A DNA stretch of 20,813 nucleotides from Dictyocoela muelleri (lineage: Eukaryota > Microsporidia): the NCBI GenBank assembly GCA_016256075.1, contig SDVU01000104.1, positions 1-20,813 of the forward strand. The letters run 5' to 3'. How positions within the stretch are numbered: position 1 is the stretch's first letter; the number at the start of each line of letters is the position of its first letter. Below, one piece after another: positions 7,685 through 17,000 of this stretch. A model generated the notes under the pieces. The model made no database searches. It saw only the letters and a program-made list of their open reading frames with translations, and was not told the DNA's origin. The translations under genes were made by a program, and so were the position numbers.

Positions 7685-7837
7685 AATGCTCTCACAAATG
7701 AAAAGAGATCTCTTACTAACTGAAAAGAATGCTCTCACTAACTGAAAAGAGAGCTATCATTAACTGAGGGTTCTCAATAATTGTAAAGATGGCTCTCACT
7801 AATTGCAAATAGGGCTCTCACTACTTGCAAAACCTTG
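7685..7837. repeat. Right terminal inverted repeat with ~22-bp iterons
   Basis: Seven units of GCTCTCACTAACTGAAAAGA type, spaced about 22-23 bp, end at the right terminus CACTACTTGCAAAACCTTG. This is the inverse of the array at 6091-6280 and lies about 45 bp upstream of the transposase start codon, so it probably also overlapped that gene's promoter (inferred). Confidence 0.75.
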
Positions 7838-7882
7838 TAATATAAATGTAAATACACCTTTTAATATCATAATTAAAAGTTT

Positions 7883-8020
7883 AAATATCAATGTATACCT
7901 TTAAATCAATGTATTATTTTAATTATAACTTTTAATCATATATAACTTTAAATATCAATGTATACCGCTAAATCAATGTATAAATTTTAATCATATATAA
8001 CTTTTAATCAATTATAACTT
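7883..8020. repeat. Tandem duplication, 68-bp period, upstream of RPC40
   Basis: AATATCAATGTATACC starts at 7883 and again at 7951, and the following text (AAATCAATGTAT..., then TTTTAATCATATATAACTTT) is repeated with small changes. Short ATATAACTTTAA motifs recur up to about 8050. It lies in the likely promoter region of RPC40. Confidence 0.65.
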
Positions 8021-8156
8021 TAATGTATAACTTTAATGAATAACTTTATTTAAATTAAAATAGAAAATCAATAAAATTTTAATTCAAAAAAAACAATTCT
8101 TAAAATCAAAATTTATCCAAATTTCTTTAAAAAATTAAAATAAAATATTTTTTAAT

Positions 8157-8159
8157 CCC
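8157..8159 (+). promoter_or_regulatory. CCC motif just upstream of the RPC40 start
   Basis: In an otherwise G/C-free leader the sequence AATCCCAC directly precedes the ATG at 8162. Microsporidian genes are known to carry a CCC-like motif close to the start codon, where transcription begins and 5' UTRs are very short. The motif also supports the choice of the first ATG rather than the one six codons on. It is a short motif, so confidence is limited. Confidence 0.5.
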
Positions 8160-8161
8160 AC

Positions 8162-8914
8162 ATGCCAAATATCAATGACATGTTGAGAAAAATAGAAATA
8201 AAAATAATACACTACGAAGAATTATATTTAGAATTTGACATAAAAAATGCACCAATAAGTTTTTTAAATGCAATCAGACGGATTTTAATCAATGAAATAC
8301 CTACGATTGCTATTGATAAGGTTATAATTTACGAGAATAGTGGTGTAATGAGTGATGAATCTTTATGTCATCGAATTGGTCTCGTTCCAATAATAATAGA
8401 TAAAGATGAATACATGAACATTGACGAGAATGTTGATTTGTCTGGTTTTAAGTTTTACCTGAATGTTGAAAATAAGAGAAAGGATATTTGTGAGGTAATG
8501 TCTGATGATTTGAAAATTTCGGGAAATAATATTTTTATAAAAGATATTGTTCCCGGAATATTAATTACAAAATTAGCTCCTGGTCAAGAAATCCGATTAG
8601 AAGCAATTGTGAAAGTGGGGACTGGCAAAATGCACACTAAGTGGTCGCCAGTATGTCCCGCTTCATATAAATTCATGCCATATATTAAAAAAGAAGGTGA
8701 TGGTATAAATAATGAACAGAGAACAGATATGCGTAATTGTAAATTATCTGAATTTGATGGAAATAAAGTCTTTAGAGATGAAAATCATGTCATTTTTACG
8801 ATAAAAAGTTTGGTTATTGATCCCTTTTTATTGCTTAAAAAGAGTTTTGCGATCTTGAAAGAAAAAGGCAATATTTTGGATAAAGATATTGAAAAGGTTT
8901 TGGGTAATTTATAA
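8162..8914 (+). CDS. RPC40: DNA-directed RNA polymerases I and III subunit RPAC1 (AC40)
   Basis: The 250-residue product is the alpha-like subunit AC40 shared by nuclear RNA polymerases I and III; it pairs with AC19 to form the assembly platform equivalent to the bacterial alpha dimer. Residues about 23-65 form the dimerisation domain: FLNAIRRILINEIPTIAIDK, then NSGVMSDESLCHRIGLVPI, matching the AC40 pattern NTSVIQDEVLAHRIGLVP. Residues about 138-172 carry LAPGQEIRLEA and HTKWSPVCPASYKFMP, the counterpart of the HAKFSPVATASYRLLP block that separates AC40 from Rpb3. The C-terminus (HVIFTIKSL...LLLKKSFAILKEK) is the final helix region. Yeast AC40 is about 335 residues, so this is a reduced form, as usual in microsporidia. 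No intron is seen and all family blocks are intact. It is the only convincing host gene here. Confidence 0.95.
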   Translation: MPNINDMLRKIEIKIIHYEELYLEFDIKNAPISFLNAIRRILINEIPTIAIDKVIIYENSGVMSDESLCHRIGLVPIIIDKDEYMNIDENVDLSGFKFYLNVENKRKDICEVMSDDLKISGNNIFIKDIVPGILITKLAPGQEIRLEAIVKVGTGKMHTKWSPVCPASYKFMPYIKKEGDGINNEQRTDMRNCKLSEFDGNKVFRDENHVIFTIKSLVIDPFLLLKKSFAILKEKGNILDKDIEKVLGNL

Positions 8915-8919
8915 ATAAA
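8914..8919 (+). promoter_or_regulatory. Poly(A)-signal-like AATAAA overlapping the stop
   Basis: The last A of the TAA stop begins an AATAAA. Signals on or next to the stop codon fit the very short 3' UTRs of microsporidia, but the region is so AT-rich that chance occurrence is likely. Confidence 0.3.
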
Positions 8920-10203
8920 AAATCAGGACCTTGTTAAAAAAAATCTTTTTTTAATAAAAATTTGATTTTGAATTTTTTTTAGAGAAATTTTGAAAATAAA
9001 ACTTTTTTTTGATCATTTTAAATCTTAATTTAATCTAAAATTTTTTATCAATTACTTCATGAAAATAGTCATTTGATGAATCATACTTTCTTGAGATTTT
9101 AATTAGATAAATTTTTTATTTAAAAAATTTTTTATACTTAAATGGTGTTTGTATTATTGCAGGCATACTTTTTAAATTTAATAAATTTGACGATAAATTA
9201 TTTTTATGATAAATTTTACAATAATTTATTTTTACAATAAATTTGACAATATTTTTTATAATAAATTTTGTAAAATTACCTAATCTAAAAAAATACATTT
9301 TTATAAGAATTAAATGTAGAATATCTTAAAATTATCCTTAAGAATTTTCTAGGGACGTTGATTTAGTGATACAAAAAAATAAACTAATATTTGTAGATAT
9401 CCTTGAGTATATGTCTTCTGGGATATAGTATTTAATAAAACAGACTTGTGTATCAAAGAGTTTGTGTTGAAATTGTATTTATTCAACTCTTTGCAATAAT
9501 CACATTACCCCATATGTATGTAAAATACACTTTTTTTATGTCTAATTATTTAATCTATCATAATTAATTTCTTATTTTCATTATTTATTTTAAGTATAAA
9601 TCACAATTTGTTTGTGTACAACAATTTATATTATTTGCACCTCATATTGACTATGTTAGTACTGATCAATAACGATTAAATAGCTATAAAAACTTATTAT
9701 TTAAAAGTTTTTTATAAAAATAAATTTAAGTCATAAGTAAAGATAAAAATAATCCGTTTTATAGATTAAAAGGACTTTTTAAAACCTGATATGTAAAACT
9801 ACAACACACAGGTACCCACCCAGTGTCTATTAATTATAGATTAATTAATTTTATTAAAAATAAAAATTCAGAAATGTATCTTTTAAAAAATTTTTACAAT
9901 TAAAAAATAAAAATTATTCTTAAAAATGAAAAAATAGATATATTTTCACATTAAAATCTGTAAAATATGTGTTGACTTTCAAAATAGGGTTTGGATTTGT
10001 CGTTCCCTTCACTCATAAAATTCTTTTTAAAAGTAAATAAATAATTTTCCGAAAATGACATCTTTATTTAATTCTTACTTATTTTATAGTTTAAGAAGCC
10101 AATCATATTTACCATCAATGTTCCGCCAATAAACTTTAAACTCCTTTAAATACCAACAATAAACAACTCTACTAAACCTTTTTTAGAATCAGCCAAATTA
10201 TAA
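8920..10203. other. AT-rich intergenic region without recognised genes
   Basis: No coding region, tRNA or rRNA could be supported. Between about 9175 and 9290 there are diverged short repeats of the type ATAAATTTTACAATAATTTA; otherwise the stretch is featureless apart from A and T runs. Confidence 0.55.
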
Positions 10204-10422
10204 ATGAGAAGTTACTCCTTTATGTTTACACCCATGATATTTAGTTTCACAGGATGTGACAAATCGAACAATAGGACCAATAAAATTGTATTGTATAGAA
10301 AGTACAGGATTATTTATATTTTTAAAAAAATTATACGGCCTGGTGCAAACTCGGATAATGGACATATTCGGACTCAAAAAGGTTGTACAAAAATTTTAAG
10401 AAAATACCCCTATGTTCAATGA
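10204..10422 (+). CDS. Small unassigned open frame (72 codons)
   Basis: An open frame MRSYSFMFTPMIF...KYPYVQ with a basic second half (NKIVLYRKYR..., GHIRTQKGCTKILRKYPY). I do not recognise it. It has no CCC motif immediately before its ATG, lies in a region slightly less AT-rich than its flanks, and ends about 75 bp before the 22-bp repeat array. It could be a small fast-evolving host gene, a fragment of a transposon, or chance. Confidence 0.2.
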   Translation: MRSYSFMFTPMIFSFTGCDKSNNRTNKIVLYRKYRIIYIFKKIIRPGANSDNGHIRTQKGCTKILRKYPYVQ

Positions 10423-10498
10423 AGAAAAGAAAAACTGATAAAAATTAGCATTTTATCGAACTGAAAAAAGAAACTAGAGTTTTATTTTTGCCGGGTTA

Positions 10499-10784
10499 TT
10501 CATTTATATAGATCACTTTATTCATTTATATAGATAACTTTATTCATTCATATAGATCATTTTATTCATTTTTATAGACAACTTTATTCATTCATATAGA
10601 TAACTTTATTCATTCATATAAATAACTTTATTCATTCATATAGATAACTTTATTCATTCATATAGATAACTTTATTCATTCATATAGATAACTTTATTCA
10701 TTCATACAGATAACTTTATTAATTTATATATATCAATTTATTAATTTATTTAGATCAATTTATTAATTTATTTTGATCAAATTA
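10499..10784. repeat. 22-bp minisatellite, 13 copies
   Basis: Thirteen consecutive units of exactly 22 bp with consensus TTCATTCATATAGATAACTT plus TA. The middle units are nearly identical, the first few have TTTATATAGATCAC variants, and the last three have drifted to TTAATTTATNTNGATCAATT. The array starts directly after GCCGGGTTA and stops 12 bp before the LTR at 10797. The graded divergence fits growth by unequal exchange. Period and the GATAACTTTA core resemble the terminal iteron arrays of the IS630/Tc1-like elements elsewhere in the window. Confidence 0.9.
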
Positions 10785-10796
10785 TAAATATATTAT

Positions 10797-11077
10797 TGCC
10801 GTAGACTGCGCAGGGCAGACGGCCAGTAACAATGAACTGCGTGAATAAGTTATTGTTAAATCCTTTATTTAATTGCCTCAGTGTTTGCTGAGGTTGTTGA
10901 GTGTCATTTGGGGATTTATCCCTGAAGTTTGGGATGAATAACATAGGGGGTATTTTCATATTTTCTTTTATAGATGACGGAGGGAATCATGGAGGGGAAA
11001 AATGGAGGGAACATTCCCAATAGATTTTATATGAACGTCACTTTGGTTGCATTCGTGATCTTTCAAGGTATGCGACA
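10797..11077 (-). repeat. 3' LTR of the Ty3/gypsy fossil
   Basis: 281 bp; on the plus strand it starts TGCCGTAGACTGCGCAGG and ends GGTATGCGACA. It contains a small CCTCAGTGTTTGCTGAGG hairpin, also conserved in the other LTR, which may be part of an RNA signal. Confidence 0.9.
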
Positions 11078-12700
11078 TGCCGGCTCTCCAGTAGGGTTTA
11101 ATTGATTTTATATTTATCCATTCCTCTTTCTTCTCTTTCGTAAAATAGATCCTTTGTTTATCCTCCGAGATTTTTGTGATGTTAAAGGGTCCGCAAAAGG
11201 GGTTTTCTAGTTTCCCTATCATGGGATTCCTTATGAGAACAGGGTTTCTGATTTCAAAATTAAAATCTATTACTGTTTTTCGCATCCGTGTATCGTATTT
11301 TCACATGATGTCTTTGTTTTGCTTAACAATGTTGTGTTGTGTTTCGTTTTTTGTCCTATTGACGATTAAATTGATTCTGTTTTCAATAACATTCTTTATC
11401 ATTTTCAATGAAAATCCCTAGTAAATCCGCAGTATAGTTGTTATTGTGGAGTTTTTTCGTTCATAAGTACTTTTTCCAGTGGGATTGAAAGGTGAAGTAA
11501 ATATTTGCTTTATGGAATTATTATTAAAATATTATCGTGTTTCATGTGATGAATAACATTTCACGTTATCGGAAAGAAATGATTGTGGATGAGGGAATTC
11601 ATTTATCCACTCATTTTTAAACACTTTAATTAATTTCTTTGATGTTATGGTTGTGGTGAAGTTTATTTTAGTGTAACCACTGCATCTATATGTAAATGTT
11701 ATTACAAAGATTTTTTCGGAATTGAACTTATTCTCAAATAGATTTACGTTAAATAAGCCATATATATATCGCTGCTTATGTCTTTGAGTGGACGTTTTGT
11801 AGTGACTTTACCTGTTAAGCTGCCATATATTATATGGTTTGGTTTACATATTTGGCAGAAGTGGCACTCTTTTATAAGCTTTTTTAGAATATTTTTCGTA
11901 TCCGAGTTTAATTTGGATGATTTATTCAATGTTTTGTAACTATTGTGAATCCTGGGTGTCCATTCATTATGTGAAAGTTTTTAAGGTATTGTTCGAGAGT
12001 AAATGGTTGAAGAGTATGGTTTTTTCGTGGGTATTTCGGGTATTATGGGATTATATCAATTTTGAGGACTCTCGATAGGTGATCAGCTGCCGAGTTTTGT
12101 TCGCTTGCTATATGATTGTATGTTATGTCAAGATCAGATAAACATGCTTTCCATCTGTCTGCTCTATTTTTGAAATCGTTATCTTTTCCTAATAAGTTTT
12201 GGTTATCTGTAAATACTTTAAGTTTTGAACCTCCGATGAGGGATCTCTATTTTGATATCGACATGTATATTACATACATTTCCTTTTCTACAATAGAGTA
12301 TTTCATTTGGACTTCATTCAGGCGTTTACTATAATGATCGATTATATTATTTTCTTGGCTTGGTACTCCACCTATACCATGTTCGCTCGCATCACAATGA
12401 ATTATGAATTCTTTATTAATGTCGGTTATGTAGAGTTGGCCTTATTGCAGATGTATTTGTTGATGTCTTTGATTATTTCCTTTTCAGTATCACATATTTC
12501 AATCTTGTTGTTCTTATTTCTTAATTTCAAGTAGAGTGGATGTAGTTTCTCACTTAAGTTAGGTACAAACTTTCTATACCAATTGATTTTCCAAGTAACT
12601 GTTGTAACTGTCGTCTAGTTTTTGGAGTTTTCCACATTGCGAAGTTTTCTATTCTTTTGGGATCTGGGATGTATTTTCCATTTTAAATAATGAAGCCTAG
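11078..12700 (-). pseudogene. RNase H and integrase region of the LTR fossil
   Basis: Reading on the minus strand, the region after reverse transcriptase shows RNase H-like text (about 12050-12600), then the zinc-binding head of an integrase near 11800-11900 (ECHFCQICKPNH) and, close to the 3' LTR, a C-terminal integrase part with GPFNITKI. These are parts of the same fossil element; the frame is broken. Confidence 0.7.
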
Positions 12701-12719
12701 AATTTTGTGTTTTAGAAAA

Positions 12720-13800
12720 TCAGATTTTTTTTAGGTTTACGATTGTATTATTGTCTGATAGTTTATTTAGGACCTGTTTTATTATTTTGAGGTTTTCATC
12801 AACTGTAGTGGTGTATATTATGATATGGTCGACAAAGACAGAAACGTTTGGTATGCCATGTAGGATTTCAGTAATTAAGTTGTGGAAGAATTTGGGTGCA
12901 TTTAAGAGCCCGAATGGAACTCTTGTAAATTCATATTTTCCTGAACTAGTGATAAATGCGGTTTTATGTTGATCAGATTTTTCAATTTTTACTTTGTAAA
13001 ACCTTTTACGTAGATCTATACGTGAATATATATTGGAACCGATGAACTTGTGGAAATTCTCGAATATGTCAGGAAAATGATATTGCATGGGATGTGAGAT
13101 AGAATTTAGCATTCTGTAGTCGATTAGTATCCATCCTGCGCCATCATTCTTCTTCTTAACAAAACATGATGAGGCATATAGTGAAGATGATCTTTTGATT
13201 ATACATTTGTCGAGAAGGGTTTTCAGCTCAGTGTCTAGTAGTTCTCTTATAAATAGTTGTACACTGAATAGTTTTAGAGATGTAATCTTGTCTGAAAACG
13301 TTGGAATTTTGAAATTTGCGATTTTTATAGGTTTTCTATCATCAATTGATTCTAGATAATTCTTTATTATTCTTTTTAGAGCTGTTTGGCTATTCAGTTT
13401 CTCTCCCTTTGTTGTGTTTTCAGATATGGACCAATCATTTGCTGTTTTTAAACTGTTGAATAGTGTTTCTATTTTATTTATTGTAAACATCTTTTTGCTG
13501 ATGTTGATAATTGCATCTGATTTTCGGAGAAAATCTTGACCTAGGATAATTTCTTCTTGGAGATTTTCCAATGTCTTCAGCGATATTTCGAAATCTTTGA
13601 CCAAAAACTTCGAAGTGATTTTTACATTTAGCTCACCCTCTGATTTTTCGTGATTTCCATTTGCCATACTTATAAGATTACTTCCTGTTGGGATCACGTT
13701 CCATGTAAGTTTAGTAGCCAATTCTTGGTTAATGAATGACTCGGTCGCCCCCGTGTCAATGAGTACTTTTATTTTTTTCCTAAGAGGCCCTGAAATAAAG
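12720..13800 (-). pseudogene. Protease and reverse transcriptase region of the LTR fossil
   Basis: On the minus strand the aspartic-protease block VLIDTGATESFINQE lies near 13720-13770, followed by ILGQDFLRKSD. A 333-codon stretch (12720-13721) then contains reverse-transcriptase blocks: WILIDYRMLN, IYSRIDLRKRF, FTRVPFGLLNAP and FVDHIIIYT. The order is that of Ty3/gypsy pol. It is a fossil and no longer encodes a whole polyprotein. Confidence 0.85.
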
Positions 13801-13849
13801 AAATGTGGAGTGATGTAACGTTCAATCCTATTTATTGATTTTTTGGGAT

Positions 13850-14416
13850 ACTTATTCCTTTTTTGTGTGAGGCATTCATCATTATCATGTGTTTTAACCT
13901 TGTAAAATTTGCACCATTTCCCCTTTACTTAATTGGTGTTTCGATACAAATTGTGAACATTTACATTTTTAGAGTTTTTAATGTTCGAAAGAATGTATTT
14001 TTCTGTTTCTGCAATTACTGAAAGTATTAATTTGGGCGACGTCAGACCTTCAGACATGACTTCAAAAGAATTCGTCGATCAATTCCATTCATGAAAGCGT
14101 CTTCTTCAATTCTTTCTATTTCACTTTTTGAGTACTTGTCATGGATCGCCAGTCGTTTTATAGTTTCGTTTATTGCGAAGTTATAATCGGTAACTAGGTA
14201 GAAATCATTAAGCTTCAGATTATTCAGATATGATTGATAGTTAGTAGTGTATTGGATCGGGTATTTGTGTTTGAGGAGAGTTGCGAAGAGGTCTTCTGGA
14301 TTCTTGGTGCCAGAGACTATCTCCAAAATTTGATCAGAGCATAGACTGAGTAGTATCTCCATTGTTCTTTTGAGATTCCACTTTGTAAGGTTAGCTGTGT
14401 TCCCGAATGATTTCAT
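13850..14416 (-). pseudogene. Gag-like region of the LTR fossil
   Basis: A 124-codon stretch (14042-14416, minus strand) begins MKSFGNTANLTKWNLKRT and is helical and charged, as in a retrotransposon gag. A zinc-knuckle-like WCKFYKVKTHDNDEC lies near 13870-13920, between it and the protease. The assignment is by position plus the knuckle. Confidence 0.6.
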
Positions 14417-14593
14417 TGATTGTAGTAATCAATATGAATTGAATTAAATAATAGTAATTCCCTTTTAATTTTTATACATGTATTAGCGACTTCATGTTCG
14501 AAATGTGTCATCTGTGTAGGCATTTGGATTCCATTACATGATATAGATTCATTTTTTTTAGGATTTGCTCGCTATTCGGCCTTGAATTCAAGA

Positions 14594-14873
14594 TGCCGTA
14601 GACTGCGCAGGGAGACGACCAGTAACAATTAACTGCGTGAATAAGTTATTATTAAATCCTTTATTTAATTACCTCAGTGTTTGCTGAGGTTGTTGAGTGT
14701 CAATTCGGGATTTATTCCTGATGTTTGGATTGAATGTCATAGGGGGAATTTTCATATATTCTTTTATAGATGACGGAGGGAATCATGGAGGGAAAATGTA
14801 GAGGAGTCATTTTCAATAGATTTTATATGAACGTCACTTTGGTCGCATTCGTGATCTTTCAAGGTATGCGACA
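14594..14873 (-). repeat. 5' LTR of the Ty3/gypsy fossil
   Basis: 280 bp, direct repeat of 10797-11077, starting TGCCGTAGACTGCGCAGG and ending GGTATGCGACA on the plus strand. It is upstream of gag in the minus-strand orientation and so is the 5' LTR. Confidence 0.9.
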
Positions 14874-15241
14874 AGAAGGTTTTTTTCAATCAGGGTTATT
14901 TTAGATTTTTTTATTTATTTTAGAGCCAAATATTAATATTAAACACATTTGAATGTAAAATTTAAGTATAGAAGTCTGGCTTTGACAGGCTTTACTTCGA
15001 TAAATAATTCCGAATAAACTTAACCGTGCAATTATTATATAAATATAGAACAATATGTTTTTTACACAGTTTTATGGCTGATTAAAACTTTGTATATTAT
15101 TAAAATGAAGCATAAGGTCTTCTCCTGGTTTTTGAGATGAGTGCGGCGAATCTACTCGTCAAAAAGTAATAATAAAATCATAAAAACTCACTTTAAACCT
15201 GTATTATATAGAGTAATTAATAAATCGAAAATTGCATATAC
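14874..15241. other. Spacer between the LTR fossil and a Merlin-like element
   Basis: About 370 bases, AT-rich, with no gene or repeat that I can support. Confidence 0.5.
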
Positions 15242-15585
15242 GGTTCTACCACGACTTGCCCCCCCCACCTTCCTTTTGAAAATATAAAATGATTGTGATA
15301 AAATATGGCATTAATAAAACATAAAAAAAATACGTAAAATCATGAGATAAACTAGAATATATAATTATTTATTTATAATATCTTATATTTCTTAAGTTTC
15401 TAAAATAGCTGCTTTGCAGCTATTTTGGAAATTTAAGAAATATAAGATATTATAAATAAATAATTATATATTCTAGTTTATCTCATGATTTTACAAATTT
15501 TTTATTATGTTTTATTAATGCCATATTTTATCACAAGCATTTTATGTTTATAAAAGGGGAGATCAAGCCTGGTCACACAGTTATC
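15242..15585. repeat. Left palindromic terminal repeat of the Merlin-like element
   Basis: Arms 15260-15405 and 15420-15570 pair almost throughout, including ATGGCATTAATAAAACATAA and AAATAATTATATATTCTAG with their complements. The outer end reads GGTTCTACCACGACTTGCC and the inner end GGTCACACAGTTATCTTGGC. Confidence 0.8.
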
Positions 15586-15959
15586 TTGGCTTTAAAAAAT
15601 TTAAAATTAGCTAATAAGTTTTTGTATATATAATTTGACATTAACTTCATACAAAATATATAAGACAATATAAAAAATTAATTATTATTTAAAAATATTG
15701 CTAAAAAATAAACTAATTCAATATCTTTAACATTTCTGAAGAACACAAATACATTTAAATGATCGGAATGTGCATCAATATAGATGCCATAGCTATAATG
15801 CTTGATTTTTTTAGATTTAATTATAAGTTTTCAATTTTTCGGTATGCGCTTTCGTTATATGATCTACGAAATACTCTCAATGGTTTATATTATCTTGAAA
15901 AAAATTGTTAATATTTTTATAGGCGGACTATTTATCTGAGAAAATGTAGGATTTGATTT

Positions 15960-16450
15960 TTATTTCTATTTGTATAATAGGCAATACTGTTTATATTTTC
16001 CATATTTAACTACCTAAACGTAACAATAATCACCTTTGTTTTCCACAGCTAAAAATATTTAAACTGGATTGCCTATATTTCCGATCACATATCTTCTTTT
16101 TACACAAAAAGCTTAATAAATTTGTATACCCTTTAGAATTCCGTCATGTTGAATTTTTTTTTGTTTAAAATAATCAGAAATTTTATTTCTAAAGAATTTG
16201 TTCAATTTTTAAAATAAAATTTCTCTTATCCTACAATTTTCCATAACATATTTAGATGTTAAGTGCATTTTTGAATAAAAATAATAAGAAAATTTAAATA
16301 GGACGAAAGCTGTATCTTTAATTTCAGATAATGAACAATAATCTGATAAACTATATGTATTTTTACATTTACTACACTTCTACGTCTTTCCCAAATTATA
16401 TTTATTACTATTTTTAATATTCATTACCTTTTCACATTTTTTACAAATTT
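15960..16450 (-). pseudogene. ISXO2/Merlin-type transposase, N-terminal and central parts, broken
   Basis: The minus strand reads a zinc ribbon CKKCEKVMNIKNSNKYN, then KCSKCKNTYSLSDYCSLSE (C-x2-C twice, about 16370-16445), and continues for about 76 codons with one stop through KDTAFVLFKFSYYFYSKMHL. After frame changes, DGILKGIQIY, FCVKRRYVIGNIGNPV and FLAVENKGDYCY match the family blocks around the first catalytic acid (usually GGxxKxVEIDE...RKYNxGR...WxFGGVE). The acidic pair itself is no longer visible there. The C-terminal part, expected at 15600-15950, is not readable. Its place between inverted terminal repeats supports it as the original transposase of this element. Confidence 0.65.
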
Positions 16451-16589
16451 ATCTGGAATAATTGTTCGAAAGACGGGTAGTCATTGTATTATATTTCCAT
16501 TTGTAGATATTAAATTAAAAAATTCGTTATCCTTAAGTCGATTTATATGTTAAAACATGGGGTAAAAATTTAAAAAATTTTTAAAGCAA

Positions 16590-16926
16590 AGATAACCGTG
16601 TGACCCGACTTGGCCTCTCGTTTTTAAATATAAAATGTTTGTTATCAAATATGGCATTAATAAAGCATAATAAAAAATTTAAAATCACTAGAAAACCTTA
16701 AATGTACAATTATTTATTTATAATATTTTATATGTCTTAATTTCCAAAAATAGCTACAATGCAGCTATTTTCTGAAAGCCTTAAATAAAAAATATTATAA
16801 ATAAATAATTGTACATTTAAGGTTTTCTAGTGATTTTACAAATTTTTTATTATGCTTTATTAATGCCATATTTGATCACAAGCATTTTATATTTCCAAAA
16901 AGGGGGAACCAAGTCGTGGTAGAACC
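16590..16926. repeat. Right palindromic terminal repeat of the Merlin-like element
   Basis: Inverted copy of 15242-15585 and itself a palindrome with arms meeting near 16760; the arms share ACAATTATTTATTTATAAT and TGCTTTATTAATGCCATATT types of sequence with the left block. Confidence 0.8.
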
Positions 16927-17000
16927 GAGTTTTTAATATAATTTTTTAACAGCTATTACTAATTATTTCTAATTTGGTGTAGTATGCTAGTACTGATAAT

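Larger units (their letters stand above)
6091..7837 (-). mobile_element. End-to-end IS630/Tc1-mariner-like transposon, decayed, with a nested insertion
   Basis: The element is bounded by TA at 6089-6090 and 7838-7839, the target duplication expected of the Tc1/mariner superfamily. Its ends are inverted: CAGGGTATTGTAAGTAGTGG on the left, and CAAGGTTTTGCAAGTAGTGA when the right end is read on the minus strand. Inside each end lies an array of seven to eight ~22-bp repeats built on TTTTCAGTTAGTGAGAGCC, in opposite orientation (6091-6280 and 7685-7837). A broken transposase is on the minus strand and a 328-bp foldback lies at 6355-6682. Without that insertion the element would be about 1.4 kb, normal for the superfamily. 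Confidence 0.8.
10797..14873 (-). mobile_element. Ty3/gypsy-type LTR retrotransposon, fossil
   Basis: A 4.08-kb element on the minus strand with two direct LTRs of about 280 bp, each beginning TG and ending CA when read on the minus strand. Between them, in transcription order, are a gag-like region, an aspartic protease, reverse transcriptase, RNase H and integrase; that order defines Ty3/gypsy elements. No envelope region is seen. The internal frames are interrupted in several places (about half a dozen breaks), so it is not active. The two LTRs differ at roughly 8% of positions by eye, so it is an old rather than fresh insertion. The 5-bp flanks (ATTAT and AGAAG) do not match as a target duplication. 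Confidence 0.9.
15242..16926 (-). mobile_element. Merlin/ISXO2-like transposon with palindromic terminal repeats
   Basis: The outer ends are inverted: GGTTCTACCACGACTTG at 15242 and its complement CAAGTCGTGGTAGAACC ending at 16926. Each end is a block of about 340 bp (15242-15585; 16590-16926), and the blocks are inverted copies of each other. In addition each block is a palindrome around TAGCTGCTTTGCAGCTA (near 15413) or TAGCTACAATGCAGCTA (near 16760). The inner edges also match in inverse: GGTCACACAGTTATCTTGGC and GATAACCGTGTGACC. A zinc-ribbon transposase relic on the minus strand lies between. No flanking duplication was found, so the alternative of two independent foldback insertions cannot be excluded. 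Confidence 0.65.

Noticed and set aside
9116-9298. 60-codon minus-strand frame
   Set aside because: Lies in diverged short AT-rich repeats; the repetitive Ile/Asn/Lys product reflects the repeat, not a gene.
11176-12972. Plus-strand open frames at 11176, 12116, 12307 and 12751
   Set aside because: All are antisense to the integrase, RNase H and reverse-transcriptase regions of the LTR fossil.
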